Below are positions 15,183 through 22,796 of a DNA stretch of 47,235 nt, in pieces (position 1 is the stretch's first letter; every line of letters starts with the position of its first letter). The notes under the pieces are model-generated. The model saw only the letters and a list, made by a program, of their open reading frames with translations. It was not told the origin of the DNA and did not search any database. The translations under genes and the position numbers were made by a program. This DNA is from Thalassotalea sp. 1_MG-2023 (GTDB lineage: Bacteria > Pseudomonadota > Gammaproteobacteria > Enterobacterales > Alteromonadaceae), in the NCBI RefSeq assembly GCF_030546745.1, contig NZ_JAUOPD010000026.1:1-47235 (forward strand), in the 5' to 3' direction.

Positions 15183-17036
15183 ATGAATGTTCAAAGCGGG
15201 TATTTTGTGGCAGAGAAAAAACTACAACATTTTTATATTGCCGAAGAGCAGTCAATATATTTGCTAAGTCATAAAGATGCCACCAAATTAAAACAGTGGG
15301 TAGAGCTTTGTGAACGACAGCTTTCATTGCTTGGCTTTGAAGATATAGAGTTGATAGGTAAAGGTGCTTATGGTTTTGTATTTGCTGGAAAAAATGAAGC
15401 AGGTGTTGAACAAGTATTTAAATTTTCTCGCATTAATCTACCGCAACACGTACAAGACAGGCTAGCCGAAGAAGCTGAAATACAGCGAGAGCTGACGCAC
15501 AACCGTATCCCTAAAATAATTGAATATTATAAAATTAAACGGCAATCGATCGTGCATATGGAAAGAGCGCCTGGCATCGATTTAGAACGCTTGTCGCATC
15601 AAGTTGGGCCGCTAGCGCCTGAATTAATTGTGAATATCGCACTGCAATTGGCCGATATTTTATTATATTTACGAACGGTTAAGTTTCACAGTAAAGGTAA
15701 GCCTTATGTTCACGGCGATATTAAACCGTCAAACCTTGTGTACCATCAAGATGATAACAAATTATATTTAGTTGACTGGGGCTCTGCTGTAGTGGCTCAA
15801 CTTGACATTAATGGACAAACAACCGCTAACAATATCATGGATTTGATGAGCAGTGACTTGCAAAATTCTAATGCAAGGCTAGGCGATGTGTATTTTATTG
15901 GGCCAGAACAAATTAATGGCGAAATGTCATCTCCTCGATTTGATGAACAAGGCATGGCCGCAACGTTATATGCGCTAGCGTCAGGACAATCATGTCGTTA
16001 TGGGCATCAAATGATAAAGCCGACTTCTCTTGGCTTACCAAAAATGTTAGCGCAAATTATTGAAGCGATGTTAAGTGATGATAGAAAAACTCGCGAACAA
16101 GCAGGCGATTATTTTTTCAAACACCTTTCATTACTTCGAAATACAGTGCTAGCAGAAACGCCAACATGGCCGGTGATAAAGCCACTTATTCCCGTGTGGT
16201 GTAAACCTCGAACACGAGAGATTGATACAGTAGTGTATGGATCTCGTAAATCATTTTTGCGTGAAGAAAGTGATGAAGCTTCCTTAGAAAATATAAATGA
16301 TGCTCAATTAGAAAAGTACTATAAAAATTATTTAATGGGCATGGGCGATACAGAAAAAGCGTTTATTGCCGCGGTGAGTCGTTTGGGTAACTTCCCTGTG
16401 GTTGGGGGCTTGGCGATCCGCTGGGAAAAAGAAGGTGTGTATATAGATTCAAATTTAACCTTGTTTGATGAGCGCTTAAAAACATCATTTCAAAGTGCAG
16501 TAAATAATATGATTTATTTAGCCCAAGGTATTTTTCGTACTGGTGTATTTAAGAGTTGTTTGTTTAATGCTCGAAATACACTACACGTTGAGCGCGAAAC
16601 TATCGAACAACCTTTTATTGCACTACCAGAGCAAGTTATACCGTTTGATATCAGTGATGTGCCGGAACAAGATGATGAATCAAAATTACATTCGTATTTT
16701 GAGGATGGCAAAGATCCTGATGAATATCTTTATTTGCCTGACGAGATGATGGAAGTCTTATCAACATTAAACTTAATTCACCATACCGGATGCATTATAT
16801 TTGAAGTGTTAGAAACGCATTTAAAAATTCATAGCTATTTAATGCTATTAAATCATGAGCAAGAAGCAGAGTTTTCAAAGTTATTAGCTAAACTATTAGC
16901 ATTGTTACCTACAATCACAGGGTTGGGAATTTCTGGTTTTATGAAACTTCCCTACAAAGACACACGGTTTTTTGAGCATATTAATCGGTTACCGGAGAAA
17001 TATTATCCAATAAATCCGAAGTCTCATGACATATAA
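15183..17036 (+). CDS. Serine/threonine protein kinase with unassigned C-terminal region
   Basis: Hanks-type kinase, 617 residues, soluble. After a 50-residue N-terminal segment, the kinase domain runs from about 54 to 320: glycine loop GKGAYGFVF (59-67), ATP-anchoring K80 in VFKFS, catalytic loop HGDIKPSN (177-184, D179), and the metal site DWG (198-200) in place of the usual DFG. An unusual insertion (about 213-225) follows it. Residues about 340-617 match no domain I recognise; they include an acidic stretch (about 490-520, DVPEQDDESK, FEDGKDPDEY). No transmembrane helix and no PASTA repeats. The VOC gene follows after 20 bases, so the two may be co-transcribed. Targets unknown. Confidence 0.87.
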   Translation: MNVQSGYFVAEKKLQHFYIAEEQSIYLLSHKDATKLKQWVELCERQLSLLGFEDIELIGKGAYGFVFAGKNEAGVEQVFKFSRINLPQHVQDRLAEEAEIQRELTHNRIPKIIEYYKIKRQSIVHMERAPGIDLERLSHQVGPLAPELIVNIALQLADILLYLRTVKFHSKGKPYVHGDIKPSNLVYHQDDNKLYLVDWGSAVVAQLDINGQTTANNIMDLMSSDLQNSNARLGDVYFIGPEQINGEMSSPRFDEQGMAATLYALASGQSCRYGHQMIKPTSLGLPKMLAQIIEAMLSDDRKTREQAGDYFFKHLSLLRNTVLAETPTWPVIKPLIPVWCKPRTREIDTVVYGSRKSFLREESDEASLENINDAQLEKYYKNYLMGMGDTEKAFIAAVSRLGNFPVVGGLAIRWEKEGVYIDSNLTLFDERLKTSFQSAVNNMIYLAQGIFRTGVFKSCLFNARNTLHVERETIEQPFIALPEQVIPFDISDVPEQDDESKLHSYFEDGKDPDEYLYLPDEMMEVLSTLNLIHHTGCIIFEVLETHLKIHSYLMLLNHEQEAEFSKLLAKLLALLPTITGLGISGFMKLPYKDTRFFEHINRLPEKYYPINPKSHDI

Positions 17037-17056
17037 ATAGAACAAGGGGTTATAAA

Positions 17057-17437
17057 ATGAAAGCAAATACTGGTGAAATGGCATGGTTAGATTTATCGGT
17101 GCAAAATGCTACAGAGGTAAAAGATTTTTATCAGAACGTGATTGGCTGGCAAACGAATGAGGTATCGATGGGCGACTATCAAGATTATGCCATGCTAACT
17201 CCAGGCAGTGGGGATGCTGTTGCCGGTATTTGTCATGCTAAAGGTTGTAATATTGATTTACCAGCCGCATGGTTGCCATATTTTTTAGTAGCAGACATAG
17301 AACAGGCTGTAACAGCAACAAAGGAAAAAGGTGGAGAGCTAATCACTGATATTAAATCAATGGGTCAAGATAAGTACGCGGTAATAAAAGATCCAGCTGG
17401 CGCCGTTTGTGCGATTTATCAAAAATCATCTCAATAA
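17057..17437 (+). CDS. VOC family (glyoxalase/bleomycin-resistance fold) protein
   Basis: A 126-residue protein with the paired beta-alpha-beta-beta-beta modules of the vicinal-oxygen-chelate fold: AWLDLSVQNATEVKDFYQNVIGW-type start (about residues 9-31) and the mirrored WLPYFLVADIEQAVTAT segment (about 72-90), ending in VIKDPAGAVCAIYQ. It resembles the YkcA/CFP-30-like single-domain VOC proteins, whose activity is usually unknown. The metal-binding residues cannot be confidently assigned; there is no clear N-terminal His. A ribosome site (aaggggt) precedes ATG 17057. Probably co-transcribed with the kinase just upstream. Confidence 0.83.
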   Translation: MKANTGEMAWLDLSVQNATEVKDFYQNVIGWQTNEVSMGDYQDYAMLTPGSGDAVAGICHAKGCNIDLPAAWLPYFLVADIEQAVTATKEKGGELITDIKSMGQDKYAVIKDPAGAVCAIYQKSSQ

Positions 17438-17475
17438 AATCCCCCGACTAATCTAGCTATGATGCATAGAACATA

Positions 17476-18261
17476 TTAACAATCATTAATGTGTTCTTGC
17501 TGATGCTCTTGTAACACCTGTTTAAAACTATTTTCAAGGTAGTTTATGGCTGCATAAATCTTTTCAGACGATAATTCTGCATGGTTGTGTGAGCGTAAAT
17601 CCGTATCTATCTGTGTTAAAAGGTGGTCAATATAGGTGTTGTAATTGTTGCTTAAATGAAAAAAGGTATAGCGCAGATACTCATTTACCGCTTTGTCGAT
17701 AACACTAATAAGTAAGCTGCATAGTTGAGGCTGCGTAAGGTGACTATCAAGCATCAGTAACGCGTTGATTTCATTGTACAGTTGATTAATATAAAGGCGT
17801 CGTTGTTTTAACACTGACGTTAGTAAAGAAACGTTAGTTTTTTGATATAAGCTTTTATCGTCAGGGTGTGCCGCTATTGAAATTTTCTCATGAAAGTAAC
17901 AGGTTAAATAACACCGTATTTTTTTGGTGATCAATCGTTTAACCCTTGAACGAGTGAACTGTTTTTTAATGCAATAAAGTAACCTGAGTTCATCGTAATT
18001 TTTATGATGAAAGGAATGGAAATTAATCCAAGTTTTATCGGTTGTATTAATATAATTTTCCACAATTTCAATACTTAATGAAAGTGTGCTGTTATTTTCT
18101 TTATGCTTGTTAAATGAACTGTTTAGATGTGAACAATTCATCAACAATTTTTTTGAAAATGCGTGTTTGTTTTTGACTACTTTGGAGAAAGGCGATGCCA
18201 ATGAAAAATATTTCACTGGCAACTCTGTTCGATAAAAAATGCTGACTAAGAGGTTTTTCAT
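17476..18261 (-). CDS. Hypothetical protein, basic and helical
   Basis: Not recognised. A 261-residue protein rich in Lys, His, Asn and Tyr, with a basic central block (KKQFTRSRVKRLITKKIRCY, about residues 97-117) and a mostly helical C-terminal half with Leu/Ile spacing that could form a coiled helical bundle (about 145-255). The first 20 residues are moderately hydrophobic but interrupted by charges, so no clear signal peptide. It is the last gene of a three-gene minus-strand run, beginning 27 bases after the stop of the exported Cys-rich 521-residue protein, which suggests co-transcription. The coding sequence appears AT-rich compared with the conserved genes in the window. Confidence 0.6.
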   Translation of the reverse strand: MKNLLVSIFYRTELPVKYFSLASPFSKVVKNKHAFSKKLLMNCSHLNSSFNKHKENNSTLSLSIEIVENYINTTDKTWINFHSFHHKNYDELRLLYCIKKQFTRSRVKRLITKKIRCYLTCYFHEKISIAAHPDDKSLYQKTNVSLLTSVLKQRRLYINQLYNEINALLMLDSHLTQPQLCSLLISVIDKAVNEYLRYTFFHLSNNYNTYIDHLLTQIDTDLRSHNHAELSSEKIYAAINYLENSFKQVLQEHQQEHINDC

Positions 18262-18288
18262 CGATAAATAACAAGTAATTAATCGTGG

Positions 18289-19854
18289 CTAACGGCTAAA
18301 TTGAAGATTATAACTATTTCGATGTTGTTGATAAGCCAACATTTGCTGCTCTAGTTTTTGGATCACATCACTATCACAACGATGCTGTTTCATCGCTTCA
18401 CTTAAGCCCATAGTCACATCGAATAAGTTTATCCTAGGGTACTTATTTATCGCACCAGACAACATATCAGCAATTTGTACCCGAGCTTGAGTATCTTTAT
18501 TGATATCAGCAAAGTTAACATGTGGATACAAACGTCGTGGAATATAAATCGTATCAGTTTTACTCGGTAACCTTTCTGTGCGAACTAAGGTACCAAAGCC
18601 ATTGCGATATTCTTTTTGCCTTTCAGTTGTCAAGGTAACCACTGCTGGATTTTCCCCTAAGCAACTCGGGAAGTAATGCTGATAATAGGTTGCATACGTG
18701 CCCAGTAATCGACCAACAAAATGGTATGCTTTCCATGAATTAGCTATATCTTGGTTGAGTTGTTTTTCACTTCCATAAAGGTCACCAAACATTTTCGCCA
18801 TTTCGGCATTTGCTTCACCCATCCAACCAAGGCGGTACGGAGCGCTTGATTGGTATTCTATGTCCATCACTAAGTTGAAATCATTGTCATATAAAGCGGT
18901 TAAATAACTGCAGCCTTTATACCCACTAAAAGGGCTGTCGGTACGGCATTTACGCAGTTTTTCGACTTCTTGTTCAAATAGCTTTTGTTTTTCGGCATTA
19001 GCGTTAGCTTGTGCAATTTGTTGTTGACGTTTAGCTTCTTCTCTAGCGCGTTTTTCTGCGACAAGCTGTTTTTGGTAAACAGCATTGACCTGTTCATTCA
19101 CTGATTGAGTGATTTTCTGTAATGAAACAATCGAACTCGCTGGGTTTCGACTGTAATGTTTGGCGCAAGATTTAGATTTTTGTAGCAGCTTTGTCGATTG
19201 TTCTTTTAAAGAGGTTATCCATGGCGTCATTTTTTCGGCATTTTTGATGCTTGCGAATGACCCTTGAGATAATGATTGGCTAAATTGTTGGGTATCATTA
19301 CTTAAGGCACAACTTTTTAAACAACTGTCTTTAAACAAAGAGTTATGACACACGTTACCTAACGCTGATAGCGATGGTACCAATGAATTAAGTACTTGTG
19401 CATATTGGCTTGGGGCACTTACCGTGTTGACCTTTGGCTTGCCTGGCGCTGGTAACTTACCTTCATGCAAACTTTTTAACAACAGCGCAAAAGGTTTAAA
19501 TTCGGCAGGGAAATTATTACGCCATTGTTGATTACAGCTAATAGTGTCACGAGCTAACTGTTTAACGCTGTTCTTGATTGAAGGCTTGTTTGCCTGTCTA
19601 TTTATTTGAGCCGAAAGTGTATGTACTCTTTTGTATAATCCTCCACAAGCTGATTTACAATGGAAAGCTTGTGCTGGGTTTGTAAATCGTGACGCACATA
19701 TTTGCTCAAGCTTGCCAGCCAATATTTGAGCATTGCCTACATCTATTTGGTTGCTAGCCGTTAATACAGGAAATTCATCCGCATTATTTGCTGGTATATA
19801 TAACAAGATATTGAAGGCGAAAATTGTATACAGCATTTTTTTTATGTTAATCAT
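18289..19854 (-). CDS. Exported cysteine-module protein, unknown function (521 aa)
   Basis: Not a family I recognise. A hydrophobic leader (residues 5-22, KKMLYTIFAFNILLYIP) points to export. Two similar four-cysteine modules follow: C53-x12-C66-x3-C70-x36-C107 and C169-x8-C178-x3-C182-x47-C230. Each has a CxxxC on a predicted helix, the pattern of disulfide-stapled helical hairpins. A charged coiled coil (about 255-300, rich in KRAREEAKRQQQ-like sequence) leads into a C-terminal domain (about 305-521) with more cysteines (CRTDSPFSGYKGC, SCLGE, HRC). The 887-residue gene upstream ends 12 bases away and carries the same modules, so the two are probably co-transcribed and act together outside the cytoplasm. 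Confidence 0.7.
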   Translation of the reverse strand: MINIKKMLYTIFAFNILLYIPANNADEFPVLTASNQIDVGNAQILAGKLEQICASRFTNPAQAFHCKSACGGLYKRVHTLSAQINRQANKPSIKNSVKQLARDTISCNQQWRNNFPAEFKPFALLLKSLHEGKLPAPGKPKVNTVSAPSQYAQVLNSLVPSLSALGNVCHNSLFKDSCLKSCALSNDTQQFSQSLSQGSFASIKNAEKMTPWITSLKEQSTKLLQKSKSCAKHYSRNPASSIVSLQKITQSVNEQVNAVYQKQLVAEKRAREEAKRQQQIAQANANAEKQKLFEQEVEKLRKCRTDSPFSGYKGCSYLTALYDNDFNLVMDIEYQSSAPYRLGWMGEANAEMAKMFGDLYGSEKQLNQDIANSWKAYHFVGRLLGTYATYYQHYFPSCLGENPAVVTLTTERQKEYRNGFGTLVRTERLPSKTDTIYIPRRLYPHVNFADINKDTQARVQIADMLSGAINKYPRINLFDVTMGLSEAMKQHRCDSDVIQKLEQQMLAYQQHRNSYNLQFSR

Positions 19855-19866
19855 TGTTCTTTCCCT

Positions 19867-22530
19867 TTAGCTACAACTCTTAATTGCAGTTTGCCTAATT
19901 TCGTTTTTTTGGCGGTTATTTGCACTTCCTGATTTTTTGATAATATTTGCTATTGCGTTGCCGTATGATTTGGCAAAACAACTGCAGTTTAAACCCTTAA
20001 ATGCGCCTGATTTTTGCATCGATGTACATTGTTTAGCTTGTGTGTCGGCAATTGCTTTTTCATCAGCGCATTGGCGAAAAGCGTTACTTTGTGCAAATTT
20101 ATACTCATTTACAACAGGTGCTTTTTGTATTTGTTTTTCATAAGCGCTTGCCGCACATTCACAATTGTATGTACTAGCGGTGCCATTACGCATGCAGCGG
20201 CCTAAATAATCTAATCGGTATGCGTTGCTTGAAACTTTACGTGGTTTTATTATGTTTTGTTTTTCTGCAGGTTGAACTGGTTCGCCTGAAAGGCGCGATG
20301 CTAATTGGCGTTCTTTTTCAGCTTGCGCACGTTTAGCTAACAGTGCTTGCATCGCTGCTTTATTGTCAAAGTCAATATTAGTCAATGTATTAAATGCCTG
20401 CTTAGTTAATGCGATAAAGTGCTCGTTAATCGTGTTGTCACTTAATTTGTGGTTGTCGCGCTCATTTTTTAGCATATGCAAAACGCGTTGCATGCCATAT
20501 AGGTCTAGATAATCAAAACCTAAAAATTGGACATAGTCATTGTAAATGGCACCATGGGTGCTAAGCATTAGATTACCTTGTTTTATCACTTTCTCAACAA
20601 CGTTATTTCCCATCGATTTTGCAGTATCTAAATCTTCAAAATTAGTTTTTGCTATTGCTGGAAATATGTCTGCGCATTGGTTTATTGCAGCCGTTGCTTT
20701 CAAAAATGTTTGGTAGCTTGTGTTAGCCGGCGCGTTGAACAATTCACTTGCTAAAGAAGCTCCTTGCTCACAAGTGACAATGTTTTTAAGTAGGGTTGCT
20801 TGATAAAACATTGGTTTTCCTGTTCTTGGATCATTACCGGCTGTTCCTGCTTTTTGGATGAAACCGTATATGTTGCCAGGTGGTTGATGAATATTACTTT
20901 CAATTAACTTGTCAGGAAATTTCCCCATCATTTCTTGTTGTAATTTACTGCTTTTTTCTGCAGCAGTTAACACTTTTAACGCCCCTTTTATTTCTTGTTG
21001 GTGCTGTTTTATCCATGGTGATAATGTTTGTTCTACAAACGTTAAATATTGTGTTTGTTTTTCGTTGCCTTTAGCTGTTTGATTTAATTTATGTTGCTTA
21101 TTATTGGCGTATGCCGACCAGTTAGGTAACCATTGTTCTGGTGTCATTACTCTATCTGGAGGGCAATCTCGGCAAGTGGCACGGCCGCTTAATGGTGCTT
21201 GAGATACGTTATTTTTCTGCCATTCATTGAATTGCTTAGCAGAATTAACTGATGCCACCTTGCTGGTGATCTCATTGTGTAATTCGTTAAAGCACAAACG
21301 ATGTAAGTAAGCGGATTTTAATTGATAATTCAGCGCAAATGATTTTTGATTGTTCGGAATTAGCCAAGGTGAATCTTGGTTAAATGTCGTTAAATAGTTC
21401 ATATCGCATGGTTGAGTTAAAGCAGCGATAAATTCAGCTTGGCTGCCATACTCACTAAATTGCAGTGCTTTTCTTTCCCAACTATTTGAATCTATTTTGT
21501 TTTTTAATTTTTCCAGTTTGTTCATCGAGGCTTTAATTTGGTCAAGTTTAAAACCGTTTTTGTTGACACTTGATTGAATTTTTTTAAATTCATCTGTATT
21601 GGTAAAAAGTTTTTGGGCCTCAGAGAATGTAAGGTTTTCAATCGCGTTAACTGCAACCACTTGCTTAACTTTATCACCAATGGTGACTTCTTCTTCTACG
21701 AGTAGCTCATCTAAATTTAAACTTGCAGCTTCTTTTACAGGCCATTTTCCTGCTTTTATTTCTTGGCCAGCGGCAATTAATGTAGTGACAATTTCGGGTG
21801 TTGTTTGTGATTCATTAAGATAAGCATTGAAATAATGAATGCAACCGCCAGCTTGTCCAGTTAATTGCCCTTCAATAGTCATCAATAAACCGCGTAAACT
21901 ACCTTGGGCAGTAATATTTTGTAAACCTTGGGCTGATTTCGCTTTTTGTTGTGCAGTTGACACGCTGTCAAAATTATTGGCTAATTTAGTTGATGTTTCT
22001 TTGCATTGCGATTGACAAATCTTAACCAATCCAGGGCTTTTCATATAAGATTCACAATGAGCGGATAAATGGCTGTATAAGGCTTTTACTTTATTTGGGG
22101 CAAGGTGTCCTGCTTGGTCATGAATAGAAAGATCGACCTTAGGCAAGGGAGCTGATTTAACCGATTGTTGATTGCTCGTGGCTGCTTGCTCAGCGTTAAC
22201 GATCAAATTAAGGTTACTATCAACCATCATTAAACTCATATAGATACTGGAATGCGCGGATGAATTTTTGGAACTATCGTTTGCAAAAGCATCGCGGCAC
22301 GCTTTTACTCCCTGTTTAACTTTTGGAATATTCCCATTTAAGTTAGCCATATTCTTTAGAGTTTCAGCTTGAGTTGCGCATGTTTTTTCACAGCTTCCCT
22401 GGCAAATTTTACTTGCTTGTTGCAAGGCGTTTATCACGTCTTGCCTATTTTTTGGAATATTTATTGCGCTTGCTGTAATGCTAATAAGTAAGGCTGAAAT
22501 TAACCAACCCATAATGAGAAAACGTACCAT
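19867..22530 (-). CDS. Exported multi-cysteine protein, unknown function (887 aa)
   Basis: Not a family I recognise. Signal peptide: MVRFLIMGWLISALLISITA, cleavage likely near residue 22. Two N-terminal modules have the same plan as in the 521-residue neighbour: C43-x3-C47-x3-C51-x26-C78 and C159-x12-C172-x3-C176-x53-C230. A long helical middle includes CRDCPP near residue 456. The C terminus holds a different duplicated unit: C779-x10-CxC(790,792)-x28-C821 and C835-x13-CxC(849,851)-x34-C886, with NCEC/NCSC cores each followed by an aromatic helix. The even, paired cysteines indicate disulfides in the periplasm or outside the cell. No catalytic motif is visible. Start ATG 22530 puts the signal peptide at the N terminus. 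Confidence 0.72.
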   Translation of the reverse strand: MVRFLIMGWLISALLISITASAINIPKNRQDVINALQQASKICQGSCEKTCATQAETLKNMANLNGNIPKVKQGVKACRDAFANDSSKNSSAHSSIYMSLMMVDSNLNLIVNAEQAATSNQQSVKSAPLPKVDLSIHDQAGHLAPNKVKALYSHLSAHCESYMKSPGLVKICQSQCKETSTKLANNFDSVSTAQQKAKSAQGLQNITAQGSLRGLLMTIEGQLTGQAGGCIHYFNAYLNESQTTPEIVTTLIAAGQEIKAGKWPVKEAASLNLDELLVEEEVTIGDKVKQVVAVNAIENLTFSEAQKLFTNTDEFKKIQSSVNKNGFKLDQIKASMNKLEKLKNKIDSNSWERKALQFSEYGSQAEFIAALTQPCDMNYLTTFNQDSPWLIPNNQKSFALNYQLKSAYLHRLCFNELHNEITSKVASVNSAKQFNEWQKNNVSQAPLSGRATCRDCPPDRVMTPEQWLPNWSAYANNKQHKLNQTAKGNEKQTQYLTFVEQTLSPWIKQHQQEIKGALKVLTAAEKSSKLQQEMMGKFPDKLIESNIHQPPGNIYGFIQKAGTAGNDPRTGKPMFYQATLLKNIVTCEQGASLASELFNAPANTSYQTFLKATAAINQCADIFPAIAKTNFEDLDTAKSMGNNVVEKVIKQGNLMLSTHGAIYNDYVQFLGFDYLDLYGMQRVLHMLKNERDNHKLSDNTINEHFIALTKQAFNTLTNIDFDNKAAMQALLAKRAQAEKERQLASRLSGEPVQPAEKQNIIKPRKVSSNAYRLDYLGRCMRNGTASTYNCECAASAYEKQIQKAPVVNEYKFAQSNAFRQCADEKAIADTQAKQCTSMQKSGAFKGLNCSCFAKSYGNAIANIIKKSGSANNRQKNEIRQTAIKSCS

Positions 22531-22729
22531 GTTTATTGTCCTTTAAACTTTCATATGTTTTGATTATTACATGTAAAAATGCAATTAAAATAAGTAGGTA
22601 AGCTTAACTGCCGTTAACTACAGTTAAATGACGTAAGTAAATTCATAGATAGCACCAACTAACAAAAATTGATGACCGCGAATATATGTTAAAGGGTGTA
22701 TTAGTAAATGCCTGAATACCGTTATATAA

Positions 22730-22796
22730 ACTTGCGAGTACCCATCATAATTATGATGAGTACAAAATTCGTTGTATTATCGATTAACTCGCAAGT
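22730..22796. repeat. Nested palindromic element at the 3' end of the HTH-TPR gene
   Basis: Outer arms ACTTGCGAGT (22730-22739) and ACTCGCAAGT (22787-22796) are perfectly complementary; inside is a second palindrome, CATCATAATTATGATG (22743-22758) with flanking GTAC pairs (22738-22763). The HTH-TPR stop codon lies just inside the outer right arm. It may end transcription of that gene, though no long T run follows. Confidence 0.6.

Noticed and set aside
18900-19097. 65-codon frame within the 521-residue gene
   Set aside because: Overlaps the coiled-coil coding region in another frame; low-complexity Lys/Asn product.
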